Below are positions 35,692 to 48,667 of a stretch of 64,000 nucleotides of DNA, in pieces. How positions within the stretch are numbered: the first letter of the stretch is position 1; the number at the start of each line of letters is the position of its first letter. The notes under the pieces are model-generated. The model saw only the letters and a list, made by a program, of their open reading frames with translations. It was not told where the DNA came from and made no database searches. The translations under genes and the position numbers were made by a program. Origin of the DNA: Mycolicibacterium madagascariense (GTDB taxonomy: Bacteria; Actinomycetota; Actinomycetes; Mycobacteriales; Mycobacteriaceae); the NCBI RefSeq assembly GCF_010729665.1, contig NZ_AP022610.1, positions 5,022,001 to 5,086,000 of the forward strand, written 5' to 3'.

Positions 35692-36696
35692 CTAGACTCC
35701 CACCAGTTCGAGGCGATGCGCCGGCCCGCCGAGCAACCGGGTCAGGTCCTTGATCGTCGAGTAGTAGCGGTCCATGGGATAGGTGATGTCCATGCCCATT
35801 CCGCCGTGCAGGTGATGGCAGATCTGCATCACGGGTGGCGCCTGCGAGGTCAGCCAGTAGCCCAGCACGGCGAGGTCGTCGTCGGCGTCCAGGCCCTCGA
35901 CCAGCCGCCAGACCACCGACGTCGCGGCCAACGAGATGGTGCGCGAGGCGATGTAGACCTCGGCGAGCTGGGCGGCGACGGTCTGGAACGTCGACAGCGG
36001 CCGCCCGAACTGTTCGCGCTTGGCCACGTAGTCGGCCGTCAGCCGCAGCGCCCCGGCGACGAGGCCTGCCGCGAACGCGCCCGTCGCGGCTAGTGCCAAC
36101 TGATTGACCCGGTGGGGTTGCGCGCCCGCGAGCACGTCGCCGTCGGGCACGGAGACGTCGTCGAACTCCACGACGTACTCGTCGGAGTGAGTGGCCGTCG
36201 GGGTCTTGGTCAGCGTCACCCCGCTGGCCGTCGGCGACACCACGACGACTCCGCCGTCAGTCGTGACGACGAGCCAATCCGCCTGCGCGGCAAAGGGAAC
36301 CCCGATCTTGGTGCCGGTGAGCTTGCCGCCGGACAGCGACGTCCTCGGACGATCCGGTAGCGACGCGCCCGGCTCGTTGAGCGCGGCGGACAGCACGCCA
36401 CCCTTGGCGACGCCCGCCAGGAAACGGTCCTGCTGTTCCTCGGTCGCCAGGTCCAGCAGCGGAATGAGACCGAGCCCCAGCGTCGCGAGGGCCGGGCTCA
36501 CCGTGCCGTGCCGACCGATCTCGGTCAGCGCCGTCGTGATCTCGGCCAGGCCGAGTCCATCACCGCCGAGCCGCTCGGGAACGCCGAACGCGATGACGCC
36601 GCCGGAGACGAGTGCCTCCCAGCCGTTGTCCCGCTCGAGCGCGGACGTCACCACGTCGGCGACGGCCTGCTGACCCTCGTCTGGACTGAAGTCCAC
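35692..36696 (-). CDS. fadE28: ChsE1 (FadE28), acyl-CoA dehydrogenase subunit
   Basis: 334 aa, shorter and more divergent ACAD half of the ChsE1-ChsE2 heterotetramer. Conserved parts: KREQFGRPLSTFQTVAAQLAEVYI (helix of the C-terminal domain) and CHHLHGGMGMDITYPMDRYY. The start is decided by the ribosome-binding site: AAGGAGGA lies five bases upstream of GTG 36696, a near-perfect Shine-Dalgarno; the longer open frame runs into cyp125 and is rejected. Second gene of the igr operon. Confidence 0.94.
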   Translation of the reverse strand: MDFSPDEGQQAVADVVTSALERDNGWEALVSGGVIAFGVPERLGGDGLGLAEITTALTEIGRHGTVSPALATLGLGLIPLLDLATEEQQDRFLAGVAKGGVLSAALNEPGASLPDRPRTSLSGGKLTGTKIGVPFAAQADWLVVTTDGGVVVVSPTASGVTLTKTPTATHSDEYVVEFDDVSVPDGDVLAGAQPHRVNQLALAATGAFAAGLVAGALRLTADYVAKREQFGRPLSTFQTVAAQLAEVYIASRTISLAATSVVWRLVEGLDADDDLAVLGYWLTSQAPPVMQICHHLHGGMGMDITYPMDRYYSTIKDLTRLLGGPAHRLELVGV

Positions 36697-36728
36697 TCGA
36701 ATCCTCCTTGATTCCCGTGGCTTACGCG

Positions 36729-37970
36729 CTAGGCAGACGTGCCGGTGTAATCGACCTGCCAGTGCTTGATCCCGTTGAGCCAACCCGACCGTAACCGCTC
36801 GGGCTCGCCGATGGGCTTGAGATCGGGCATGTGATCGGCGACCGCGTTGAAGATCATGTTGATCGTCATGCGAGCGAGGTTCGCGCCGATGCAGAAGTGC
36901 GCACCGGAGCCGCCGAAGCCGACGTGCGGATTCGGGTCGCGAAGGACGTTGAACGTGTGCGGGTCCTCGAAGACGTCCTCGTCGAAGTTCGCCGAACGGT
37001 AGGACAGCACCACCCGCTGCCCCTTCTTGATCTGCACGCCCCCGAGTTCGACGTCCTGCAGCGCGGTGCGCTGGAACGCCGACACCGGCGTGGCCCAGCG
37101 GACGATCTCGTCGGCCGCCGTCGACGGGCGCTCCCGCTTGTAGAGCTCCCACTGATCGGGGTTGTTCGCCAGCGCGATCATCCCGTGCGTGATCGAGTTA
37201 CGGGTGGTCTCGTTGCCCGCGACGGCGAGCATGATGACGAAGAAGCCGAACTCGTCGTCGGTCAGCTTCTCCCCGTCGATGTCGGCCTGCACCAGCGTCG
37301 TGACGATGTCGTCGGTCGGATTCTTGCCGCGCTCGTCGGCCATCGCCATCGCGTACATGATCAGTTCCATCGACGACTGCGCCGGGTCCACGTCGGCGTA
37401 CTCCGGGTCTTCGCCGGCCGTCATCTCGTTGGACCAGCGGAAGAGCTTGTCGCGGTCCTCCTGCGGCACCCCGAGCAGACCGGCGATGGCCTGCAGCGGC
37501 AGCTCGCACGACACCTGTTCGACGAAGTCCCCGCCGCCCGCAGCCGCGGCGGTCTTGACGATGTTCTGCGCGCGCTGCGCGAGCTCCTCCTCCAGGCGTC
37601 CGATCGCGCGCGGGGTGAAGCCGCGGGAGATGATCTTGCGCAACCGGGTGTGCTGCGGCGCGTCCATGTTGAGCAGCACGGCCTTCTGCAGATCGATCGC
37701 CTCGCGCGTCATCGCATCCGGCCAGACCGGGATGGCGCCGTCGGGTGAGCTGCCGAAGACGTCGCTGCGCCGCGATATCTCCTTGACGTCGGCGTGCTTG
37801 GCCACCAGCCAGTAACCCTTGTCGCCGAATCCGCCGGTGCCGCGGGGCACGTCGACCCAGTGGATCGGTTCGGTCCTGCGCAGTTCGGCCAGCTCCTCCA
37901 CCGGCAGCCGCTCGAGGTTCAGGGCGGAGTCGAGGAAGTCGAACTCAGCTGGGATATTGGGGGAGGTCAT
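36729..37970 (-). CDS. cyp125: Steroid C26/27-monooxygenase CYP125
   Basis: Cytochrome P450 that oxidises the terminal methyl of the cholesterol or cholestenone side chain to alcohol and acid, the first step of side-chain degradation. 413 aa from ATG 37970. I-helix oxygen motif AGNETTR at 251-257, ExxR at 288-291 (EIVR), and heme loop GFGGSGAHFCIG with the cysteine ligand C360. Upstream AGAGGAG supports 37970; an in-frame TTG at 37994 is rejected. Leads the leftward igr operon, divergent from fadA5 with KstR boxes between. Confidence 0.96.
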   Translation of the reverse strand: MTSPNIPAEFDFLDSALNLERLPVEELAELRRTEPIHWVDVPRGTGGFGDKGYWLVAKHADVKEISRRSDVFGSSPDGAIPVWPDAMTREAIDLQKAVLLNMDAPQHTRLRKIISRGFTPRAIGRLEEELAQRAQNIVKTAAAAGGGDFVEQVSCELPLQAIAGLLGVPQEDRDKLFRWSNEMTAGEDPEYADVDPAQSSMELIMYAMAMADERGKNPTDDIVTTLVQADIDGEKLTDDEFGFFVIMLAVAGNETTRNSITHGMIALANNPDQWELYKRERPSTAADEIVRWATPVSAFQRTALQDVELGGVQIKKGQRVVLSYRSANFDEDVFEDPHTFNVLRDPNPHVGFGGSGAHFCIGANLARMTINMIFNAVADHMPDLKPIGEPERLRSGWLNGIKHWQVDYTGTSA

Positions 37971-38000
37971 GAAGGACGGGCTCCTCTTCAACAACGAGAA

Positions 38001-38014
38001 TGCAACGTGTTCTA
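38001..38014. promoter_or_regulatory. KstR operator, cyp125-proximal
   Basis: TGCAACGTGTTCTA fits TNNAACNNGTTNNA exactly, 31 nt upstream of the cyp125 ATG. It shares the AACGTGTTCTA core with the boxes at 6968 and 38080. Confidence 0.88.
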
Positions 38015-38079
38015 GTGCCAGTAAAACACGCCTCCACCGCAGATCAAAGGCGTGGCAGCATCGCCGCTTGTCAGACTAA

Positions 38080-38093
38080 TGAAACGTGTTCTA
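38080..38093. promoter_or_regulatory. KstR operator, fadA5-proximal
   Basis: TGAAACGTGTTCTA fits TNNAACNNGTTNNA exactly, ending 10 nt before the fadA5 ATG. The two boxes of this divergent promoter are 79 nt apart, in the same orientation. Confidence 0.88.
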
Positions 38094-38094
38094 G

Positions 38095-39266
<1,172 letters not shown>

Positions 39267-39267
<1 letters not shown>

Positions 39268-39677
39268 TGGCTCCGGCGGAGGGCAGGAGCGGAGCGACCG
39301 GGGAATCCGCCCAGCTCGACACCGCACGCGTCGCCGCCGCGCAGGCCTACATCAGCGCGCTCGCCACCCACCGCGCCGACGACGTCCCGTTCGCTCCGGA
39401 CTGCACGCGCGTCGAAGTCGGCGTCAAGACCGGCTTCTCGGGAAATCACCTGCGCCGCAGCCTGAATCGAGGCCTGCAGTACCGCATCATCGAGACGACG
39501 ACGGCACCGGAGTTCTCCGCGGTCCCCGACGGTCTGCGCGCCAGGTTCGACGTGATCACCAGGCCGACGCTGGCAGGCATGCGGGTCTGCGCGCACGTCG
39601 ACGAGACATTCGCCTTCACCGCCGACGGCAAGATCCGCCACATCCGGGCCAGCATCCGGCCCTTCGTTCAGCGATAG
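39267..39677 (+). CDS. Small NTF2-like (SnoaL-type) protein
   Basis: 136 aa from GTG 39267, which overlaps the fadA5 stop (TAGTG). After about 18 low-complexity residues, the pattern AAAQAYISALATHRADDVPFAPDCTRVEVG, with a conserved-looking C-terminal FAFTADGKIRHIRASIRPF, resembles NTF2/SnoaL cone-fold proteins such as ketosteroid isomerase relatives. No catalytic Asp pair can be assigned with confidence. It has no M. tuberculosis counterpart I can recall between fadA5 and ddn. Coupled translation with fadA5 suggests a part in sterol side-chain metabolism. Function unknown. Confidence 0.7.
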
Positions 39678-41555
<1,878 letters not shown>

Positions 41556-41572
41556 TTCCGTTGTCTCCTCGG

Positions 41573-42349
41573 TTATTTGATGGCGGTAGTGGTGGCGAGG
41601 TAGGGCGGCGGTTCGCCACCGCCATGCACCTCGAGTGACGCCCCGCTGATGTAGGACGCCGCGTCGCTGGCGAGAAATGCTGCGGCCCAGCCGACGTCGG
41701 CCGGGGTGGCGAGTCGGCCGAGCGGGACGTTGGCCGAGATCGCGGCGATGGACTCGGCGTCGCCGTAGAACAGCTCGGACTGCTCGGTCTCGACCATGCC
41801 CACGACGAGTGAGTTCACCCGCACCTTCGGCCCCCATTCGACAGCCAGTGTGCTGGTGAGACTTTCGACGCCGGCCTTGGCCGCACCGTAGGCCGCCGTC
41901 CCCGGGGTGGGTCTGCGGCCGCTGACGCTGGCGACGTTGACGATCGAACCGCCGCCGGCCTGGTTCTGCATGTGCGCGTTGGCGTGCTGCGACACCGACA
42001 GCGGCGCAAGCAGATTGAGCTCGATGATCTTGGTGCTGAACTTCGCCGAGGCGTCGGCGGCGGGCACGTAGGGCGACCCGCCCGCGTTGTTGACCACGAC
42101 GTCGATCCGGCCATGCCGTTCGACGATGGTGTCGACGAGCGTCGTGACCGACTCGTCGTCGCGGACGTCGCACGGCAGGAACTCATACGGCGAGCCGTCG
42201 ACGGGGCGTCGGGCGCAGGTCACCACGGTGGCACCCTGATGTGCGAACACCGCACTGATGCCAGCGCCGACCCCTCGAACGCCGCCGGTCACCAGCACGA
42301 CGCGGCCCTGCAAACGCAGGTTGAATCCACTGTCAGCGGCGTTGGTCAC
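41573..42349 (-). CDS. Short-chain dehydrogenase (Rv3549c-like)
   Basis: 258-aa classical SDR. NAD motif TGGVRGVGAGI, DVVVNNAGGSPY, serine in VNVASVSGRR and catalytic Y-x3-K in AAYGAAKAGV. C-terminal ISGASLEVHGGGEPP is typical. First gene of the leftward two-gene unit whose start lies 15 nt from the KstR2 operator shared with echA20. Predicted NAD(P)-dependent oxidoreductase of the HIP (rings C/D) pathway; substrate not established. Confidence 0.9.
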   Translation of the reverse strand: MTNAADSGFNLRLQGRVVLVTGGVRGVGAGISAVFAHQGATVVTCARRPVDGSPYEFLPCDVRDDESVTTLVDTIVERHGRIDVVVNNAGGSPYVPAADASAKFSTKIIELNLLAPLSVSQHANAHMQNQAGGGSIVNVASVSGRRPTPGTAAYGAAKAGVESLTSTLAVEWGPKVRVNSLVVGMVETEQSELFYGDAESIAAISANVPLGRLATPADVGWAAAFLASDAASYISGASLEVHGGGEPPPYLATTTAIK

Positions 42350-42364
42350 TGTGCTAGCGTACCA

Positions 42365-42378
42365 AGCAAGTGCTTGCT
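42365..42378. promoter_or_regulatory. KstR2 operator between Rv3549c-like SDR and echA20
   Basis: AGCAAGTGCTTGCT matches the KstR2 palindrome ANCAAGNNCTTGNT fully and is itself close to a perfect inverted repeat. It lies 15 nt from one start codon and 25 nt from the other. Confidence 0.9.
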
Positions 42379-42403
42379 TAGGTAGCCACCCCAGGAGTCA
42401 TCG

Positions 42404-43155
42404 ATGACCATCACCACCAAGACCGTGGAACCGGGGATCGTCTCGGTCACCGTCGACTACCCACCCGTCAACGCGATCCCCTCGCGCGGCTGGTTCGAAC
42501 TCGGCGATGCCATCACCGCGGCGGGCCGCGACCACGACACCCACGTCGTGATCCTGCGCGCCGAGGGCCGCGGCTTCAATGCCGGCGTCGACATCAAGGA
42601 GATGCAGAACACCGAGGGCTTCACCGCCCTGATCGACGCCAACCGCGGTTGCTTCCACGCCTTCCGCGCGGTGTACGAGTGCGAGGTCCCCGTCGTCACC
42701 GCGGTCAACGGCTTCTGCGTCGGCGGCGGCATCGGCCTGGTCGGCAACTCCGACGTCATCATCGCCTCCGACGACGCGAAGTTCGGTCTGCCCGAGGTCG
42801 AACGCGGTGCCCTCGGCGCGGCGACCCACCTGTCCCGGTTGGTGCCGCAGCACATGATGCGCCGACTGTTCTTCACCGCCGCGACCGTCGACGCCGCGAC
42901 GCTGCACCAGTTCGGCTCGGTGCACGAGGTGGTGCCGCGCGCCGATCTCGACGAGGCCGCGCTGCGCGTCGCCCGCGACATCGCCGTCAAGGACACCCGC
43001 GTCATCCGCGCGGCCAAGGAGGCCCTGAACCTCATCGACGTGCAACGGGTGAATTCGAGTTACCGCATGGAACAAGGGTTTACGTTCGAGCTCAACCTGG
43101 CCGGCGTCGCCGACGAACACCGCGACGCGTTCGCGGGGACCTCGAAGGGGAAAGA

Positions 43156-43159
<4 letters not shown>
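42404..43159 (+). CDS. echA20: Ring-opening enoyl-CoA hydratase-family hydrolase EchA20
   Basis: 251-aa crotonase-fold enzyme (Rv3550 type). It hydrolytically opens ring D of the bicyclic HIEC-CoA intermediate. Oxyanion-hole segments: LRAEGRGFNAGVDIKEMQ and VNGFCVGGGIGLVGNSDVIIA; the later LPEVERGALGAATHL carries the catalytic glutamate region. ATG 42404 has CCAGGAG upstream. Ends overlapping the ipdA GTG (GTGA), starting the echA20-ipdA-ipdB-ipdC operon under KstR2. Confidence 0.94.
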
Positions 43160-44057
<898 letters not shown>

Positions 44058-44061
<4 letters not shown>

Positions 44062-44807
44062 GCGACCCGACCCGTGCCGAGGTGTGCGCCGTCGCGTGCG
44101 CCGAATTGTTCCGCGACGCAGGCGAAATCATGGTCAGCCCGATGACCACCATCGTCTCCATCGGCGCCAGGCTGGCCCGGCTGACGTTCTCCCCCGACAT
44201 TCTCTTGACCGACGGTGAGGCCCGGCTGATCGCCGACACCCCCGCCATCGGGGCGCCCGCCGCGATCGAGGGGTGGATGCCGTTCGGTCGCGTCTTCGAG
44301 ACGCTGTCGTGGGGCAGGCGCCACGTCGTCATGGGCGCCAACCAGATCGACCGCTACGGCAACCAGAATCTGTCGGCGTTCGGGCCCGTCCAGCATCCGA
44401 CGCGCCAGATGTTCGGCGTTCGCGGCGCACCGGGCAACGCCATCAACCACGCCACCAGCTACTGGGTGGGCAACCACTCCAAGCGGGTGTTCGGTGAGTC
44501 CGTCGACATCGTCTCCGGCGTCGGCTGGGACAAGGTCGATCCGGCAAACCCCGCCTTCCGGTTCCTCGACGTGTATCGCGTGGTGACCAACCTCGGCGTG
44601 TTCGACTTCAACGGTCCCGACCACCAGATGCGCGCCGTGTCACTGCATCCCGGCGTCGAGGCCGACCAGGTCGCGGAGAACACGTCCTTCGAGGTGCACG
44701 ATCTGGAGTCGGCGGCGGAGTCCCGACTGCCCACCTCCGACGAGCTGACGCTGATCCGGGAGGTCGTCGACCCGAAGTCATTGCGGGACAAGGAGGTCCG
44801 GGCATGA
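44058..44807 (+). CDS. ipdB: IpdB, beta subunit of COCHEA-CoA hydrolase
   Basis: 249 aa, CoA-transferase-like beta subunit (Rv3552 type). Features: ICSIGARLARLTFSPDILLTDGEA-like opening, FGRVFETLSWGRRHVVMGANQIDRYGNQN, and GAPGNAINHATSYWVGNHS. The usual catalytic glutamate of CoA transferases is replaced in this region, in line with a hydrolase role known for IpdAB. Start overlaps the ipdA stop; its own TGA overlaps the ipdC ATG. Confidence 0.94.
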
Positions 44808-45868
44808 GTCATCTGAAGACGCCGCTGACCGAGCTGCTCGGCATCGAACACCCCGTCGTGCAGACCGGCATGGGCTGGGTCGCAGGCGCCCGGCTGGTGG
44901 CGGCCACGTCCAACGCCGGCGGTCTCGGGATCCTGGCCTCGGCGACCATGACGCTCGAGGAGTTGGCGACCGCGGTGACCAAGGTCAAGGCCGCCACCGA
45001 CAAGCCCTTCGGCATCAACATCCGAGCCGACGCGGGCGACGCCGGTCAACGGGTCGACCTGCTGATCCGCGAGGGTGTGCGGGTCGCGTCGTTCGCACTG
45101 GCGCCCAAGCCCGACCTCATCGCCAAGCTGAAAGAGGCTGGCGTGGTGGTCATTCCGTCGGTCGGGGCAGCCAAGCACGCCAAGAAGGTGGCTGGCTGGG
45201 GCGCCGATGCGGTGATCGTGCAGGGTGGTGAGGGCGGCGGGCATACCGGTCCCGTCGCGACCACGCTGCTGCTGCCGTCGGTGCTCGACGCCGTGGACAT
45301 CCCGGTCGTGGCCGCGGGTGGCTTCTTCGACGGGCGCGGGCTAGCCGCGGCGCTGTCCTACGGTGCGGCCGGTGTCGCCATGGGTACCCGCTTCCTGCTG
45401 ACGACCGACTCGACCGTGCCCGATTCGGTCAAGCAGCGCTATCTGGACTCGGCCTTCGACGCGACGGTGGTGTCCAAGCGCGTCGACGGCATGCCCCATC
45501 GCGTGCTGCGCACCGGCCTGGTCGAGAAACTCGAGAGTGGCTCGCGCATCAGGGGTTTCACTGCGGCGGTGGGCAACGCGCAGAAGTTCAAGAAGATGTC
45601 GGGCATGACGTGGGCGTCGATCGTCAAGGACGGCCTCGCGATGCGCCACGGCAAGGCACTGACCTGGTCGCAGATCGTCATGGCGGCCAATACGCCCATG
45701 CTGCTGAAGGCCGGCCTCGTCGACGGCAACACCAATGCGGGGGTGCTGGCGTCGGGTCAGGTGGCGGGCATCCTCGACGACCTGCCGTCGTGCGCGGAGT
45801 TGGTCCCGTCGCTCGTCGACGAAGCGGTGAAGCACCTGCAGGCGGCGTCGTCCATGGCGCGAGACTGA
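44804..45868 (+). CDS. ipdC: IpdC, FMN reductase of ring C/D degradation
   Basis: 354-aa TIM-barrel flavoprotein of the nitronate monooxygenase/2-nitropropane dioxygenase family (Rv3553 type), acting as an NAD(P)H-dependent reductase of a hydroxy-hexahydroindene carboxyl-CoA intermediate. Motifs: IEHPVVQTGMGWVAGARLVAATSNAGGLG (FMN-binding start), GADAVIVQGGEGGGHTG, VVAAGGFFDGRGLAAAL and GAAGVAMGTRFLLTTDS for FMN phosphate binding. ATG 44804 overlaps the ipdB stop. Last gene of the operon; its stop is inside a palindrome shared with the convergent DUF559 gene. Confidence 0.94.
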   Translation: MSHLKTPLTELLGIEHPVVQTGMGWVAGARLVAATSNAGGLGILASATMTLEELATAVTKVKAATDKPFGINIRADAGDAGQRVDLLIREGVRVASFALAPKPDLIAKLKEAGVVVIPSVGAAKHAKKVAGWGADAVIVQGGEGGGHTGPVATTLLLPSVLDAVDIPVVAAGGFFDGRGLAAALSYGAAGVAMGTRFLLTTDSTVPDSVKQRYLDSAFDATVVSKRVDGMPHRVLRTGLVEKLESGSRIRGFTAAVGNAQKFKKMSGMTWASIVKDGLAMRHGKALTWSQIVMAANTPMLLKAGLVDGNTNAGVLASGQVAGILDDLPSCAELVPSLVDEAVKHLQAASSMARD

Positions 45869-45915
45869 ACGTCACGACGCTTTGGGGCGGACTTCCGTCG
45901 TGAGATGCAGTTTCG
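45860..45915. terminator. Imperfect palindrome, copy 2, between ipdC and DUF559 gene
   Basis: Arms 45860-45879 and 45896-45915 pair at 16 of 20 positions with a 16-nt loop. The left arm includes the ipdC stop and the right arm the last codons of the convergent DUF559 gene. CGTCGTGAGATGCAG of the right arm is identical to copy 1. Probable bidirectional terminator. Confidence 0.55.
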
Positions 45916-46785
45916 GCGGGAACGCGAAGCCGCGTTCGCGCAGCGCGTGCTCGACCCGCGCGACATACGTGGCTCGCCGGTACTTCAGCAGGTCGCGGCT
46001 GACCCGAATGATGAACCACCCCAGGGCCGTCAGCTCGAATGCCTTGTCGATGTCACGCTGTCGAACCGCCGGATCGGTCCAGTGCTGCGGACCGTCGTAT
46101 TCGATGCCCACCTTGACCTCGGGATAGGCCATGTCGGTCCGAGCGATGATCTCGCCATGGCGACCAAACACTCGGAACTGCGTCTGCGGCGCGGGGAGGC
46201 CCGCGTCGACGAGCGCCAGCCGTGCGACCGTTTCCTGCGGCGACTCGGCGCCGGCGTCGACCAACGGCAGCACACCGCGCAGCCTGTTGAGCCCACGCAC
46301 GCCGGGGTGAGCCGTGGCCACGGCGTGTACCGCGGGCACCGTCACCCCGGTGGCATTCGCCAAGGCATCGAGCCGTTGCACCGCCTGCACGCGTAACACG
46401 GTGTGCCTCCCGATGTCGAACCCGTTCGAGCGGACGTGGTTACGCACATCGGACCGACGTCGAACGACTCATCGACGCCGAGCGTTTCGTTCCGGGTGAC
46501 GAGTCGCCGTGGGGGCCGCGGGTTGTCGTGAATCAACTCGGCCGGTTGCCCACCGTCGACCCACTGGGCACCGAGCATCGCCGCAGCAGAAGAGCCCGCG
46601 ACGACACCGCGTCGGCCCGACCACAGCCAGGCCGCCTCGGCTCGCTGACGCGCCGTCAGTTCAACGCCGCGGGGAACGAACACGTCGGGATAGACCGGCT
46701 GGTACGACGCGCGCATCGCGCGTTCGGGGATGAGGCGGTTCGCGAGTGCCTCGGCGCCGAGGAAGGGCCACGGGAGGTCGTGCAT
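45872..46785 (-). pseudogene. DUF559 (AbiEi-like N-terminus) protein, frameshifted
   Basis: Two overlapping frames together make one protein of about 300 aa of a common mycobacterial family. The N-terminal part (46785 down to about 46423) shows LGAEALANRLIPERAMRASYQPVYPDVFVPRG and AAWLWSGRRGVVAGSSAAAMLGAQWV, a winged-helix/AbiEi-like start; it ends in TTSARTG. The family continuation FDIGRHTVLRVQAVQRLDAL is in another frame, which runs on to the DUF559 endonuclease-fold segment VGIEYDGPQHWTDPAVRQRDIDKAFELTALGWFIIRVSRD. The frame change maps to CGAACCC at 46417-46423 and needs one missing base. A sequencing error is possible. Located where M. tuberculosis has Rv3554-Rv3555c. Confidence 0.75.
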
Positions 46786-46855
46786 GCCCGCATCATGTGG
46801 GGGCCGACCGACGGGATCCCCCGCTCAGCGCGGCTTATCCACAGGCTCCACAGGC

Positions 46856-46910
46856 CGAGACTGCATCTGACGACGAAATGTCGTCGAAATCGTCGTCAGA
46901 TTCAGTCTCG
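46856..46910. terminator. Near-perfect palindrome, copy 3, downstream of fadA6
   Basis: Arms 46856-46876 and 46890-46910, 21 nt each with one mismatch, around a 13-nt loop. The arm reads CGAGACTG..ATCTGACGACGA. It begins 13 nt beyond the fadA6 stop (46924) and would end that leftward operon. Best preserved member of the family. Confidence 0.7.
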
Positions 46911-46923
46911 CGCTACCCAGCCC

Positions 46924-48072
46924 CTACAGGCGCTCGATGATCGTCACGTTCGCGGTGCCACCGCCCTCGCACATCGTCTGCAGGCCGTAGCGCCCGCCGG
47001 TGCGCTCGAGCGTGTTCAGCATCGTCGCGAACAGCTTGGCGCCCGTCGCCCCCAGCGGATGCCCGAGCGCGATCGCGCCGCCGCTCGGATTCACCTTGTC
47101 GTAGTCGGCCTTGGTCTCCTTGAGCCAGGCCATGACGACCGGGGCGAACGCCTCGTTGATCTCCACGGTGTCGATGTCGTCGATCGACAGGCCGGTCTTC
47201 TCCAGCGCGTACTGCGTGGCGGGGATGGGACCCGTCAGCATGAACACCGGATCGGCGCCGCGCGCGCTGATGTGGTGGATGCGCGCGCGGGGCTTCAGCC
47301 CGTGGTCCTTGACGGCCTGCTCGGACGCCAGCAGCACTGCGCTTGCGCCATCGGAGATCTGGCTCGCCATCGCCGCGGTCAGTCGACCGCCCTCGACGAG
47401 CGTCTTGAGGCCGGCCATCTTCTCCAGCGACGTCTCGCGCGGCCCTTCGTCGGTCGCGAAACCGTCGACGGGGATGATCTCGTTCTCGAAGTACCCAGAG
47501 CGGATGGCCTCCTGCGCACGCTGGTGACTGTTCAGCGCGTACTCCTCCATCTCCTCCCGCGAGATGTCCCACTTCTCGGCGATCAACTCCGAGCCGCGGA
47601 ACTGCGAGATCTCCTGATCGCCATAGCGTTGCAGCCAGCTCTTCGATTCGTTCGTCGGCGAGGTGAAGCCGAACTGCTCGCCGACGATCATCGCGGAGCT
47701 GATCGGGATCTGACTCATGTTCTGCATGCCACCCGCGACGATGAGGTCTGCGGTACCGGACATGATCGCCTGTGCGCCAAAGGAAATGGCCTGTTGACTG
47801 GAACCGCACTGCCGGTCGACGGTGACGCCAGGCACCTCTTCGGGGAAACCTGCTGCAAGCCAGGACAATCGGGCGATGTTGCCCGCTTGGCCGCCGACGG
47901 CGTCGACGCAGCCCGCGATCACGTCGGTGACGGCGCCGGGGTCGACGTCGTTGCGATCGAACAGCCCCTGCCACGCTGCGGCCCCGAGGTCGACGGGGTG
48001 CACGCCGGACAGGCCGCCGTTGCGCTTGCCGACGGCGGTGCGTACGGCATCGATGATGTACGCGTCACCCAT
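46924..48072 (-). CDS. fadA6: Thiolase FadA6 of the HIP pathway
   Basis: 382 aa. Cleaves a beta-keto CoA ester late in ring C/D degradation. Nucleophile C89 in [39 protein letters not shown] and the second cysteine in TMCEGGGTANV. ATG 48072 (MGDAYI) is preferred to ATG 48078 since AAGGAGA of the upstream region lies at a good distance only from the former. The start overlaps the end of kstR2, so the two are coupled. Counterpart of Rv3556c. Confidence 0.93.
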   Translation of the reverse strand: MGDAYIIDAVRTAVGKRNGGLSGVHPVDLGAAAWQGLFDRNDVDPGAVTDVIAGCVDAVGGQAGNIARLSWLAAGFPEEVPGVTVDRQCGSSQQAISFGAQAIMSGTADLIVAGGMQNMSQIPISSAMIVGEQFGFTSPTNESKSWLQRYGDQEISQFRGSELIAEKWDISREEMEEYALNSHQRAQEAIRSGYFENEIIPVDGFATDEGPRETSLEKMAGLKTLVEGGRLTAAMASQISDGASAVLLASEQAVKDHGLKPRARIHHISARGADPVFMLTGPIPATQYALEKTGLSIDDIDTVEINEAFAPVVMAWLKETKADYDKVNPSGGAIALGHPLGATGAKLFATMLNTLERTGGRYGLQTMCEGGGTANVTIIERL

Positions 48073-48667
48073 GGTCATTCTCCTTCATCGTGATTCCGCC
48101 AAGGACGATGGCGAGGTATTGTCTGCCGACCTCTTCGGCAGTCAGGGGTCCGCCCGGCTGGTACCAGCGGACCGACACCCAGGTGGTGTCGCGGATGAAC
48201 CGGTAGACGAGGTCGACGTCGAGTTCGCTGCTGAAACAGCCCTCGGCGACGCCCTGCTTGAGGACGTCCACCCACATCGTGCGCTGTTCCCGGTTGCGCT
48301 CCTCGACGAACGCGAACTGCGGCAGCACCGAAAGTCGTTTGGCCTCATCCTGATAGATCACGACCTGGGCGTGACGGTGCTCGATCGCCTCGAACGACGC
48401 CATGAACAGGCCCTCGACGCGCTTGAGCGGATCGGTCTCGGTCTCGACGATCTCCCGGTACCTGCCGAAGAGCCAGTCGAGGAAGTCGCGCAGGACCTCC
48501 TCGACCATCTGCTCCTTGGACTTGAAGTGGTGGTAGAGGCTGCCGGACAGGATCCCCGCCGAGTCGGCGATGTCGCGGACGGTCGTGGCGCGCAGGCCGC
48601 GCTCGGCGAACATCGTCGCGGCGAGGTCGAGCAACTCGTCGCGGCGACTCGGCGCGGGGGTGGTCAT
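48065..48667 (-). CDS. kstR2: TetR-family repressor KstR2
   Basis: 200-aa TetR repressor (the length of Rv3557c) of the HIP regulon; the ligand in characterised members is HIP-CoA made by FadD3. DNA-binding helix-turn-helix at about 20-50 (LRATTVRDIADSAGILSGSLYHHFKSKEQ); the rest is the ligand and dimer domain. ATG 48667 overlaps the ipdF stop (ATGA). Here kstR2 is third of the leftward fadE30-ipdF-kstR2-fadA6 operon, so it is probably autoregulated by the box at 50649. A longer frame upstream overlaps ipdF and is rejected. Confidence 0.94.
   Translation of the reverse strand: MTTPAPSRRDELLDLAATMFAERGLRATTVRDIADSAGILSGSLYHHFKSKEQMVEEVLRDFLDWLFGRYREIVETETDPLKRVEGLFMASFEAIEHRHAQVVIYQDEAKRLSVLPQFAFVEERNREQRTMWVDVLKQGVAEGCFSSELDVDLVYRFIRDTTWVSVRWYQPGGPLTAEEVGRQYLAIVLGGITMKENDHG

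Noticed and set aside
36697..37152. N-terminal extension of chsE1 to 486 aa
   Set aside because: It overlaps cyp125; AAGGAGGA before GTG 36696 decides the start.
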